In this document: positions 55,760 through 64,000 of the stretch, piece by piece
How positions within the stretch are numbered: the stretch's first letter is position 1
How the letters are laid out: the number at the start of each line of letters is the position of its first letter
DNA from: Paenibacillus_E qinlingensis
GTDB taxonomy: Bacteria; Bacillota; Bacilli; Paenibacillales; NBRC-103111
Length of the DNA stretch: 64,000 bases
Direction: 5' to 3'
NCBI RefSeq assembly: GCF_028746185.1
Contig: NZ_JAQIVH010000052.1
Span: 1 to 64,000 of the forward strand
Notes under the pieces: generated by a model
Told to the model about the DNA's origin: nothing
The model's database searches: none
The model's input: the letters and a program-made list of their open reading frames with translations, nothing else
Position numbers and translations under genes: made by a program

Positions 55760-56857
55760 ATGAATGTATCAAGGAAGAATGAGATAGAGAATCTGGATCG
55801 AAATATGAAAATAGATGTGGCTATCAACAGCGACTGGGAATGGCACTCTCCTAGCAGCGAACCATTTCGAATAACAGGTTTGCCGTGGTTTGAACAAGAT
55901 GGGGTATATCGAAGACTGCCGCTCCAACCAAGTCATCCGATTCGATCAGAGGTAGATCGACTTGCGAATTATACAGCTGGCGTGCAAATTCGGTTCCAGT
56001 CCGATTCACCGAAACTTTCTGTGAGGGTCGTTTTGGCGGACAAGGCAACTATGTACCAGATGCCTGCCACTGGTCAATGTGGTGTTGATTGCTACATCGG
56101 TGCAACGGGAAATCAACGGTATATAAATACCACTCGCTTTGATCAGTCGAAAGAGGAATACGAATCCATCCTCTTTGAATCCCTGTCGTGGGAAATGAGG
56201 GATATCACGCTTAATCTTCCGCTATATCAAGGGGTGAAGGAGATTTGGATAGGTCTTGATCCTTCCTCATCGGTTGCTGGATTTCCTGGCTTCTCTAGCG
56301 GCAAGAAGGTTCTTATTTACGGAACCTCCATCACCCATGGGGCTTGTGCCTCTAGGCCTGGTATGGCCTACCCCAACATTTTAAGCCGAAAATTACCGAT
56401 TGAAATTGTGAATCTCGGTTTCTCCGGGAATGCACAAGGGGAGCCGGAGCTTGCCCATTTGATCAGCCAAATTGATGATCCCGCGTTGCTTGTTCTGGAC
56501 TATGAAGGTAATGCGCCAAGTCTAGAACGGTTTCAGGAGTCTTTGCCTGAATTTATTGGAATTTATCGTTCCCGTCATCCTGAAGTTCCCATTCTCGTTA
56601 TCTCGCAGATTCGATTTGCGAAGGAAGCCTTTGATGACAAGATGTTTCGAAGTCGTGAAGATCGCAAAGGGCTTCAAATGGCCATCATTGAGCGATTGCA
56701 GCAGGAAGGGGATGCTAATCTTCACTTCTTTGACGGGGCAGAGTTGTTAGGTGCGGATTACCAGGAATGCACCACAGATGGTATTCACCCTTCCGATTTA
56801 GGGTATTATCATATAGCGGAAACACTTAGTCCTATTTTTCGTAAACTGATTTTCTAA
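55760..56857 (+). CDS. SGNH/GDSL hydrolase with N-terminal jelly-roll
   Basis: A 365-aa protein. The N-terminal beta-sandwich (about 20-175) resembles that of CE2/SGNH sugar esterases. The SGNH domain has S190 in IYGTSITHG, a glycine in NLGFSGNAQG, an unusual DYEGNAP in place of the GxND block, and D340/H343 in DGIHPSD. It lies 29 nt after the 826-aa gene, so it is likely the third gene of the same operon. The ribosome site is weak. It probably de-esterifies an imported sugar; it is not closely similar to the esterase at 49749. Confidence 0.88.
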   Translation: MNVSRKNEIENLDRNMKIDVAINSDWEWHSPSSEPFRITGLPWFEQDGVYRRLPLQPSHPIRSEVDRLANYTAGVQIRFQSDSPKLSVRVVLADKATMYQMPATGQCGVDCYIGATGNQRYINTTRFDQSKEEYESILFESLSWEMRDITLNLPLYQGVKEIWIGLDPSSSVAGFPGFSSGKKVLIYGTSITHGACASRPGMAYPNILSRKLPIEIVNLGFSGNAQGEPELAHLISQIDDPALLVLDYEGNAPSLERFQESLPEFIGIYRSRHPEVPILVISQIRFAKEAFDDKMFRSREDRKGLQMAIIERLQQEGDANLHFFDGAELLGADYQECTTDGIHPSDLGYYHIAETLSPIFRKLIF

Positions 56858-56883
56858 CAGCGTTAGTAAGGAACTATTAACGT

Positions 56884-56928
56884 AAAAAGTGGCTGAGCCA
56901 GGATCAACATCCTGCTTAGCCACTTTTT
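56884..56928. terminator. Bidirectional terminator
   Basis: An 11-bp perfect stem (56884-56894 with 56918-56928), A-rich on one side and T-rich on the other, with an inner AGGAT/ATCCT helix. It ends the plus-strand esterase operon and the convergent minus-strand AraC gene. Confidence 0.9.
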
Positions 56929-56949
56929 CTATGTAGTCATAAGCGGCCT

Positions 56950-57942
56950 CTATTTGCTATTTTTCCTGAATTGATTAGGTGAAATGCCATAAACTTTTTT
57001 GAATGTCCTAATAAAATGCGTGTTATTTTCAAAGCCAATAGATTCACTTATATTTTGAACTTTTAAATCAGAAGAGGTAAGTAGTTCAATGGCTTTATTT
57101 AATTTTATTGTTTTGATGATATCTAGAAAAGTTTGGCCAGAGGTAGCTCTAATGAGCTTGCTTAAGTACGATTCGGTGAAATGAAAAGTACTCGATAATT
57201 CTCCTAAGGTTACTGTTTTATAGTGATCTTGCACATAGGCTAAGATCGAAAGCAACTTATCATTCTTCGTTACACTTTTGGGTAATTCGACTTGACTTTC
57301 ATAATCCCGTAGCAAATAGCTGAAAAAAAGCATGAGCAAGTTAAATAGGATATTCGCGGTATATTTTTTGTTGTTATGTTGTTCAACATATAACTTGGAA
57401 AGGATTTCTTTGAGATTGGGATCTCGATTTGTTCGAAAAATGATGTAATTATTGTATTCCTCTGTATACAGGACTTTGATAAAGAATGCGGAGAGAACGG
57501 TTTCATGTTTAAGCATTTCTAGAAATGTTTCATTGAACGTACTTCTCTTTATCAATACATTTAGGATAATGCTATCATCAAATACCTCAATTGTATGTTC
57601 CACCTTGGGTGGGATGATACATAAATCACATTCACTTAGCTGAATAACTTCGCCATTAATCTCCTGGACGCAATGCCCCGCATATACGTAAATCAATTCG
57701 AAGAACTCATGCCGATGTTTGAAAAGGGGTGTAAATCTTTTGTGTTTTAGAATGATAATGTCTGTACGACCGCCCGAAGAAAAATAGTCTCCTTCTGTAA
57801 GTTCCTTGATAAGTTCCATGTCAGTGTTATCCATAAAAACTTGAAGCGCATTGCGATCCTTTTTGGCATCGTAATACTTACGATATACTAGCTCTTCTTC
57901 CGAATATGCTTTAAGCATGATGTCCAATTCAACTAGGTTCAT
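56950..57942 (-). CDS. AraC-family transcriptional regulator
   Basis: A 330-aa regulator. A cupin-like domain lies at about 50-150 (FKHRHEFFELIYVYAGHCVQEI, ECDLCIIPPKVEHTIEV), then two HTH motifs at about 228-330 (FHFTESYLSKLIRATSG; GFENNTHFIRTFKKVYGISPNQF). It is divergent from the alpha-L-rhamnosidase gene at 58117, which makes it that gene's likely regulator. Its DNA is more AT-rich than that of its neighbours. Confidence 0.92.
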   Translation of the reverse strand: MNLVELDIMLKAYSEEELVYRKYYDAKKDRNALQVFMDNTDMELIKELTEGDYFSSGGRTDIIILKHKRFTPLFKHRHEFFELIYVYAGHCVQEINGEVIQLSECDLCIIPPKVEHTIEVFDDSIILNVLIKRSTFNETFLEMLKHETVLSAFFIKVLYTEEYNNYIIFRTNRDPNLKEILSKLYVEQHNNKKYTANILFNLLMLFFSYLLRDYESQVELPKSVTKNDKLLSILAYVQDHYKTVTLGELSSTFHFTESYLSKLIRATSGQTFLDIIKTIKLNKAIELLTSSDLKVQNISESIGFENNTHFIRTFKKVYGISPNQFRKNSK

Positions 57943-58116
57943 TGTACGTAGCCTCCAAGAAGGTCATCTGTTAAGAAAAGGCTTTCAAAAGAATAACTAT
58001 ACCATATAAAAAAGTGCATAAAATGTAAACTTTTTAAGGTGAATGAGGTTAATGATTTTATTCATGGATTTCATTATCATGTAAATTAACTACAATGCAT
58101 AGGGAGCAAATAGCAT

Positions 58117-61100
58117 ATGACGGGTTACCTGATTTCTGAAATTACGGTCATGAATGAAATTGAGCCTATGGGTTTAGATGAGAAAGAACCGGTGTTTGCC
58201 TGGACATTTATTTCAAATGAGAAGAACATGAAGCAAACGGCTGTAAGGATTACTGTGGGGGGGAAACCAACGGGTCTGGATATGTGGGACAGTGGTTGGA
58301 TGGATACGGACTGTTCGATCGGAACTCCATATGCTGGAAGGGCGCTGCAGCCATGTACGGAATATTTTGTTACGGTAATAACAATGAACCAAACATCGGA
58401 AATCGCCGTTGCCTCGACCAAATTTGAAACTGGCTTGATGAATCCGACATTAGATGCCTGGAACGGGGCGAAGTGGATCGGTGCACCGGAATATTACGTT
58501 TGCAGCGATTCCATGGGCATTTTCTCTTTGAGAAGTACGATTACTATCGCAACAGGTGGAACTAGGGCAGGAATTGTATTTGGTGCTAATGATGCCAGAC
58601 TGTTAAACAGGGAAAGAAATGAATCCTTCTTAGAAGGTGAAAACTATATTTCGTATGAAATCAACATCAGCAATCAGCCAGCAACGTTGGATATTTATCG
58701 GGTAGGCTATCACAGAGATGATAACAAACATGTTCCTTTTGCTTCAGTACCCATCGTTAACTTTGAAGGGGAAGAGAAAGGTCCGCTGATTACGGAAGCC
58801 AATCAATACGATCCTCATGAAATCAAGATCGATGTTGTGGGTAATGGGGCTTACGCGTATGTAGATGGCGTACTCATTGATGCCGTATTAAATCCTAGCT
58901 CCATAGGAACGAGAGTCATGGGGAGACAATTAAATCCGCTCGGGAATAACGACATCACAACCTTTCCGCGACTCAATGAAATTGGTTATTGGGTTGGTGC
59001 GGGAACAAGTGCGCACTTTGATGGTATTCGCTTAAGCTATTTGCGACACCCGTCTAATCAGTTTTTTGAAATGGATACCGACTGCGGAATTGATTTGGAT
59101 GGAGATGGAACGGACTTAAGAGTGACCAAAAGTCCGGATTGCCATGCACTCCCCATGCTGCGCAGGGATTTTTCAGTCAAAGGACCGCTTAAGCAAGCGA
59201 GACTTTATGCGACAGCTAGGGGGATTTATGATTGCAGAATCAATGGCAGGGCGATTAGCGATCAGTATTTTGCGCCAGGTTCCAGCCAATTTGACAAACA
59301 TTTGATATATCAAACTTATGATGTTATGGACTTGTTGTCTGAAGGTGAGAATGGAATTGGTTTCACTTTGTCTTCGGGCTGGTGGAACGGTTCTCAGACT
59401 TTCGTCCTGCAGAACTATAACTATTGGGGCGATAAAGAAAGCCTACTGGCACAATTGGTGCTGACTTACGAAGATGGAACATCGGATGTTTACGTAACAA
59501 ATGAACACGAATGGCAGTATTACGGGGAAGGTCCTTACCGTTTCGCGGGCTTTTTCCAAGGGGAGCATTTCGATGCCAATTTGGCCTTCATTTATGAGAA
59601 TTATTCCCAAGCGGGATTTGTCATAGATGGCATGAAAACGCCGGAGATAATAGAAGCTGTTCCTATCGGCGAATTCGATTCTAGACCTGAATTGTTCTTG
59701 CCTTGGCCAGCAGTTAATGAAAGCGAGCCAGAGCTCATTGGCCATTATCAAGCCCCGATCAGAAATGTAGAAACTTTTATAGCTAAAAGCATGACTGAGC
59801 CTGCTCCAGGTATATATATCTATGATTTGGAGCAAGAGATAGCAGGAGTTCCCGTACTTACATTCAGAGGTAAAAAAGGAACTGAAGTGCGAATTCGATA
59901 TGGGGAAATGCTCTATCCGAATCTCGAAGCGTATGGAGAACTTTATGGGAGAATGCTACAGGTGAACCTGAGGGACGCTTCGAGCACCGATATTTATATG
60001 CTTCGGGGCGATGCAGATGGAGAAACGTATATACCGAAATTCACCTTTCATGGCTACCGCTATATTGAAATCACAGGCCTAGATGACGCGCCTGAATTAG
60101 AAGACGTTCAGAGCTACCTGCTTTCCAGTCTTTCCACGATGCGTGGTAAGGTGGAAGTAGATCATGAACTGGTAAACAGGCTAGTATCCAATGTGAAGTA
60201 CAGCCAGTTGGGGAACTTCATCAGTGTGCCTACAGATTGCCCGCAGCGAAATGAACGAATGGGCTGGATTGGTGACGCACATGTATTCTTCCGTACCTCA
60301 TCATACCAAGGGGATGTTCGAACTTTTTATTTGCGCTATCTCCAATCAGTCCGAGATGTGCAGTTGCCAGACGGAAATATCCCCAATATTGCACCTGTAG
60401 GAGGCGGATTCGGTGGCATCACTTATGGCAGTGGCGTTCACTTGATTGTTTGGGATATGTACCAACAATATGGGGATAAGCGTGTTATCGCAGATAACTA
60501 TGAGGCTATGAAACGCTACACCACTTATTTGGAGAATAAAGGGATGCCGGGAGAGGTCTTTATGGGACCTATCGATGACTGGCTGGCTCCACAGAAAACG
60601 GATAGTCACCTGGTATGGAATGCTTTCTATGGTAGAGATGTTTATCTCATGTCGGTTTATGCTGAGTTATTAGGAGAACAGGACGACGCATCTTACTATA
60701 GGTTGAAGGCTGATGAGGCGAAGCTTTACTGGAATCAGACTTTTGTAGATGCGGCAACAGGACAAACTTTGAATTTGGACGGTACCGTGAATGATACGCA
60801 AGGCGGATATGCTATTGGGCTGAACTACAATATGTTTGACGAGACCGTTAAGCAGAAGGCTTTTGATAATCTGGCAAGAAAAACAAAGGAAATGGGATGC
60901 ACCGTATCCACTGGTTTTTTCGGGACGGGTCCACTCAATCCGATGTTGAGTGAAGGCGGTTATTCGGAACTAGCTTATGCCATGATTACCCAAACCGCAT
61001 ACCCAAGCTGGCTGTATCCAGTAACGCAAGGAGCGACGACCATTTGGGAGCATTGGGATAGTTATACCGCCCAAAAGGGTTTTGGCAGACGCAATGCGAT

Positions 61101-61404
61101 GAATAGTTTTAACCATTACTCCTTAGGAGCTGTGGTGGGCTGGCTTTATGAGTATGTACTTGGCATTCAGAGGGATGAGAGGCATCCAGGCTATGGTCAT
61201 TTCACTTTGAGGCCTGATTTGACAGGATTTAGAAAAATGAATGGCGGATTTGACACTCCGTATGGCCGGATTGAAAGTAGTTATAACGTGGAAGAAGACA
61301 AAGCCACCTATCGTTGTGCGGTACCCGCTAATACCACAGCCACAGTGGTTCTCCCTGGTATCACAGAGGAAATAGGAAGCGGAAGCTATACATTTTACCT
61401 GTAA
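58117..61404 (+). CDS. Alpha-L-rhamnosidase (GH78) with LamG-like insertion
   Basis: A 1095-aa cytoplasmic enzyme that removes terminal alpha-L-rhamnose. An Fn3-like start (1-105) is followed by a LamG-like inserted domain (about 110-325, YISYEINISNQPATLDIY, AYVDGVLIDAVL), then the rhamnosidase N-terminal lectin-like domain (about 340-500), a second beta domain, and the (alpha/alpha)6 catalytic barrel (about 690-1020). The catalytic signature DCPQRNERMGW...GDA is at 707-721, with D707, E713 and D720; Asn replaces the commoner Asp just before E713. The later TTIWEHWDS carries general-base candidate E978. AGGGAG precedes the ATG. It is the clearest clue that the locus handles a rhamnose-containing glycan. 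Confidence 0.93.
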   Translation: MTGYLISEITVMNEIEPMGLDEKEPVFAWTFISNEKNMKQTAVRITVGGKPTGLDMWDSGWMDTDCSIGTPYAGRALQPCTEYFVTVITMNQTSEIAVASTKFETGLMNPTLDAWNGAKWIGAPEYYVCSDSMGIFSLRSTITIATGGTRAGIVFGANDARLLNRERNESFLEGENYISYEINISNQPATLDIYRVGYHRDDNKHVPFASVPIVNFEGEEKGPLITEANQYDPHEIKIDVVGNGAYAYVDGVLIDAVLNPSSIGTRVMGRQLNPLGNNDITTFPRLNEIGYWVGAGTSAHFDGIRLSYLRHPSNQFFEMDTDCGIDLDGDGTDLRVTKSPDCHALPMLRRDFSVKGPLKQARLYATARGIYDCRINGRAISDQYFAPGSSQFDKHLIYQTYDVMDLLSEGENGIGFTLSSGWWNGSQTFVLQNYNYWGDKESLLAQLVLTYEDGTSDVYVTNEHEWQYYGEGPYRFAGFFQGEHFDANLAFIYENYSQAGFVIDGMKTPEIIEAVPIGEFDSRPELFLPWPAVNESEPELIGHYQAPIRNVETFIAKSMTEPAPGIYIYDLEQEIAGVPVLTFRGKKGTEVRIRYGEMLYPNLEAYGELYGRMLQVNLRDASSTDIYMLRGDADGETYIPKFTFHGYRYIEITGLDDAPELEDVQSYLLSSLSTMRGKVEVDHELVNRLVSNVKYSQLGNFISVPTDCPQRNERMGWIGDAHVFFRTSSYQGDVRTFYLRYLQSVRDVQLPDGNIPNIAPVGGGFGGITYGSGVHLIVWDMYQQYGDKRVIADNYEAMKRYTTYLENKGMPGEVFMGPIDDWLAPQKTDSHLVWNAFYGRDVYLMSVYAELLGEQDDASYYRLKADEAKLYWNQTFVDAATGQTLNLDGTVNDTQGGYAIGLNYNMFDETVKQKAFDNLARKTKEMGCTVSTGFFGTGPLNPMLSEGGYSELAYAMITQTAYPSWLYPVTQGATTIWEHWDSYTAQKGFGRRNAMNSFNHYSLGAVVGWLYEYVLGIQRDERHPGYGHFTLRPDLTGFRKMNGGFDTPYGRIESSYNVEEDKATYRCAVPANTTATVVLPGITEEIGSGSYTFYL

Positions 61405-61422
61405 CAGGAATGTTATCATGCT

Positions 61423-61454
61423 AAAGCCAAGCTGATTACTCAGTTTGGCCTTTT
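61423..61454 (+). terminator. Probable Rho-independent terminator
   Basis: Imperfect stem: 61423-61434 pairs with 61441-61452, with one G-U pair and one mismatch, and a TTTT tail. It separates the rhamnosidase from the following sensor kinase. Confidence 0.65.
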
Positions 61455-61562
61455 CAGATTGAACCCCCAAAAAAACTTTAACACATTTATCATTGAAATT
61501 ATGAACTAAATCGTATACAACTATGGAAAGAAGTTATTATCGGTCGGGAGCTGTGAGTCCTC

Positions 61563-63365
61563 ATGATAAAAAGGAAAGCGTTATCAATTAATGCGAAGCT
61601 CGTATGCATTATTTTATTTTTCCTATGCGTTCCCTTACTCGCTTTTGGCACCGTGTGGTATTCAAGCTCAACCGAGAGTATTGAGAAGAATGCGATAGGC
61701 TATAGTGATCAACTGGTTCGGCAAATTAATGGGCAGCTTGATTCTTATTTTGGGGATTTGCAGCGTGTGACCTATCCGTTGCTGCTGCATCCTCAAATTC
61801 AAACGTTCATGAAGCTGGATCCTAATGATCAATATGCACGTTTTGTTAATAATAAACAAATATCCGATGAGTTGTTTCCTACGATCGTGTTTGGTCGCAC
61901 GGATATTTATGGATTATCCATCGTATCTAAGAACGGGATGGTGACAACCAATAATAATGCGATTGCTGCCAAGGCTAGCTATGATCTGTACAAGGATATG
62001 CTGACAGGCGACCAGAATTACAAGATTACGGGTTTGTCAGTGACGGAGTCTACAACGGTGCTGACCATTATCCGAAAATTTGTGGATACAATTTCTTATC
62101 AGTCGACAGGCATGCTGGTTGTACATGTAAGATTGAACGAGATTATTAAAATATGCGATAAAATTAAACTCGGAAGAAGTGGTTTTGTATGGATTATGGA
62201 CCAAGACGGTAAGGTCGTGTATCACCCCGATAAGGAAAAGTGGGGAAAGGCCGTCAACCTGCAGAACATACCGTTGACGCAGAATGAGCCAAATGGGTAC
62301 TCTGTCGTCATGATTAACGGCATCAAAAAGCTGATCCTTGCCGACCGTTCTCCTTTGACCGGGTGGACACTTGTTTCGGAAGTGCCGCTGAATGAACTGA
62401 ATGGCGATCTTGTTCGCTGGCGTAATGTAACGGTTTGGGTGGGGTTGTTGCTGGTTAGCTTGGCCTTATTTTTGGTGGGAGGCTTCTCTGTGTATCTTAC
62501 GCAATCGCTGTCGCATTTGCGGCGGTTGATGCGCCGAGCGGAAGAAGGGGACTTACATGTCCGTGCGCCAGAGAAACGGAACGATGAAATAGGGGGCTTA
62601 AATCGAAGCTTTAATCGGATGGTTGAAGAAATCCAAAGATTGATTGGTGAGATCCAACATTCTCGGCAAAAAGAGATTGAGATGGAGCTGCGGCAACGAG
62701 AATCGGCACTTCTCGTCATGCAATCCCAGATCAATCCACATTTTCTATACAATACGTTGGAAATCATAAATTCGTATGCCATTATTGAGGGAGTTAAACC
62801 GATTAGTCGAATGGCAACTTCCTTAGCCGATATTTTCCGCTATAGTATCGGTCATCCACAGCAATCAGTAACACTGAAGGAGGAGCTTCGTTATATTAGC
62901 ACCTACCTTGAAATTCAGCAGGAGAGATTTAAATCGCTACGCGTAGAACTAAAGATACATGATGAGGATATCCACAGCGTATTAGCGCTTCGGCTCATGA
63001 TTCAACCTCTTGTAGAAAATGCCTTCAAGCATGGTTATGAACGTCATCGAATCAAGCCTACCTATATTGGCATTATAGGAGAACATTCAGAGGAAGGTTA
63101 TTTGCTTCGGATTGTGGATGAGGGCAGAGGCATGGACAATGAGCTGAAAAATGAGTATAATCAAGCGTTTAATAGCAATGAGATTAATTCTCATAAAGAT
63201 TCGGACGTACGAACAGATGGCTCTTCGGAGTCGATCGGACTTTGGAATGTGCATCAGCGAATTCGCCTCTCCTTCGGATCGCCTTGTGGTCTTTATATTG
63301 CCAAGTCGAATGAGACGGGAACCATCATAGAACTGATGCTTAAATACACTACTGACAACAAATAA
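61563..63365 (+). CDS. YesM-type sensor histidine kinase
   Basis: A 600-aa membrane kinase. TM1 is at about 12-32 (CIILFFLCVPLLAFG), an extracellular Cache-type sensor with SGFVWIMDQDGKVVYHPDK follows, TM2 is at about 288-310, then HAMP, and a His_kinase domain with H393 in SQINPHFLYNTLE and ATPase motifs PLVENAFKHG and DEGRGM. The response regulator starts 11 nt later. The ribosome site before the ATG is weak. The cognate transporter is probably just beyond the window, as in the cassette at 10146. Confidence 0.93.
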   Translation: MIKRKALSINAKLVCIILFFLCVPLLAFGTVWYSSSTESIEKNAIGYSDQLVRQINGQLDSYFGDLQRVTYPLLLHPQIQTFMKLDPNDQYARFVNNKQISDELFPTIVFGRTDIYGLSIVSKNGMVTTNNNAIAAKASYDLYKDMLTGDQNYKITGLSVTESTTVLTIIRKFVDTISYQSTGMLVVHVRLNEIIKICDKIKLGRSGFVWIMDQDGKVVYHPDKEKWGKAVNLQNIPLTQNEPNGYSVVMINGIKKLILADRSPLTGWTLVSEVPLNELNGDLVRWRNVTVWVGLLLVSLALFLVGGFSVYLTQSLSHLRRLMRRAEEGDLHVRAPEKRNDEIGGLNRSFNRMVEEIQRLIGEIQHSRQKEIEMELRQRESALLVMQSQINPHFLYNTLEIINSYAIIEGVKPISRMATSLADIFRYSIGHPQQSVTLKEELRYISTYLEIQQERFKSLRVELKIHDEDIHSVLALRLMIQPLVENAFKHGYERHRIKPTYIGIIGEHSEEGYLLRIVDEGRGMDNELKNEYNQAFNSNEINSHKDSDVRTDGSSESIGLWNVHQRIRLSFGSPCGLYIAKSNETGTIIELMLKYTTDNK

Positions 63366-63376
63366 GGAGGCCGAAC

Positions 63377-64000
63377 ATGTATAAGGTGCTCATTGTAGAC
63401 GATGAGATTATGATTAAACGCAGTTTAGCTAAGCTCATCGCCGAAAGTCCCTATGGCTTTGAAGTCATCGGTGAAGCTGATGATGGTATGGAAGCGCTAG
63501 CACTATGTGAGAAGCTGCGTCCTGATCTGCTGATTACCGATATCTCGATGCCAGTCATGGATGGGTTGGAGCTGATTCGAGAGGTACGTAGAAGGAAATG
63601 GGACATGGATACCATTATCATTTCCGGGTATGATGACTTTGCTTATGCGCAACAGGCGCTTCGGCAAGACGTTACCGACTACTTGCTCAAGCCGCTTAAA
63701 GAGGACCAGCTATACGAACTTCTTGCAAGCATCGATGGCAAATTCAAGGAAAAATATAAATTAGCTACAGGTAGAAGCCAATGGGTAAAGCAATCCAAAG
63801 CGCGAAGCGAGGCCGTATCGGAGCAACTATGGGGGTTAAACGAAGAAGAGGCACTGCGGCTTATGGGCGATATGGTTCAAAAGCTTAGGGAAGAGGGTGC
63901 TTCCAATGAGGTCGCTCGAAGTTGTACGGAAGATCTGTTGACCATGGTCGAGGTGGAACTCCAGCATCGCTCAGGCGGTGGCATGTCCGAGTTGAGCAAG
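63377..64000 (+). CDS. YesN-type response regulator, partial (window end)
   Basis: Only the first 208 codons are in the window; the frame is open to the last base. AAGGAGG lies 6 nt before the ATG. The receiver domain is complete, with D8/D9 in VDDE, phosphoacceptor D55 in LITDISMPVMDG, and K105 in LLKPLKEDQ, followed by the beginning of the linker. The AraC-type DNA-binding end is expected beyond position 64000. It is the partner of the kinase directly upstream. Confidence 0.9.
   Translation, partial: MYKVLIVDDEIMIKRSLAKLIAESPYGFEVIGEADDGMEALALCEKLRPDLLITDISMPVMDGLELIREVRRRKWDMDTIIISGYDDFAYAQQALRQDVTDYLLKPLKEDQLYELLASIDGKFKEKYKLATGRSQWVKQSKARSEAVSEQLWGLNEEEALRLMGDMVQKLREEGASNEVARSCTEDLLTMVEVELQHRSGGGMSELSK

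Noticed and set aside
1..64000. CRISPR arrays, tRNA or rRNA genes, prophage, toxin-antitoxin or restriction genes
   Set aside because: None were seen. The only regular repeats are the protein-coding arrays and the 8-bp microsatellite.

Overview
The window looks like a chromosomal carbohydrate-utilisation region of a spore-forming, low-to-moderate GC Firmicute, most likely Paenibacillus or a close relative. The evidence is a GerA-type spore germination operon, S-layer homology (SLH) anchoring, YesM/YesN two-component pairs, LplB/LplC-type sugar permeases without their own ATPase, and very large modular secreted glycan-active proteins. No rRNA, tRNA, CRISPR array or phage genes were seen. There is one insertion sequence, an IS110-family transposase near the left edge, with structured non-coding flanks.

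Layout: (1) 1-1810, IS110 transposase and flanks, including a 27-bp imperfect inverted repeat. (2) 1841-4685, a 7TM/PAS histidine kinase and a SARP/BTAD-type response regulator on the minus strand, divergent from (3) a 1391-aa secreted protein with 14 RCC1-like repeats and SLH domains (4931-9106), followed by a small LamG-fold protein. (4) 10146-17108, a complete sugar-uptake cassette: YesM-type kinase, YesN-type regulator, two permeases and a binding lipoprotein. (5) 17305-28473, two large secreted glycan-active proteins (beta-helix with cohesin, FIVAR and dockerin-like modules; a GH-A-like glycosidase) followed by five cytoplasmic enzymes (nitrilase-fold amidase, sugar isomerase-fold protein, Gfo/Idh/MocA oxidoreductase, 2-hydroxyacid dehydrogenase, zinc alcohol dehydrogenase). 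(6) 28675-32777, a spore germination operon in the order small ORF-AB-AA-AC with a good sigma-G-like promoter. (7) 33035-36498, a second permease-permease-binding protein set without its own sensor. (8) 36625-44175, a 2516-aa multimodular secreted protein. (9) 44258-61404, many intracellular glycan enzymes (two MDR-type or GH3 genes, two SGNH esterases, an L-fucose/L-arabinose isomerase relative, an uncharacterised 826-aa protein, a GH78 alpha-L-rhamnosidase) interleaved with three AraC-type regulators. (10) 61563-64000, a third YesM/YesN pair, cut off by the window end.

As a working model, surface and secreted modules open up a rhamnose-containing, probably acetylated plant polysaccharide. 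Binding lipoproteins and LplB/C-type permeases import oligosaccharides, powered by an ATPase encoded elsewhere. Cytoplasmic rhamnosidase, GH3, esterases and oxidoreductases finish the breakdown. Each block has its own AraC-type or YesM/N regulator, and matches to the CcpA cre consensus lie upstream of several blocks. The polysaccharide identity is inferred, not shown.

The parts most likely to be undescribed are the five-enzyme operon at 23559-28473 (a candidate oxidoreductive glycoside-cleavage route), the translationally coupled isomerase-like and 826-aa pair at 51811-55730, the 2516-aa protein with four near-identical 74-residue C-terminal repeats, and the structured RNA region around the IS110 transposase.
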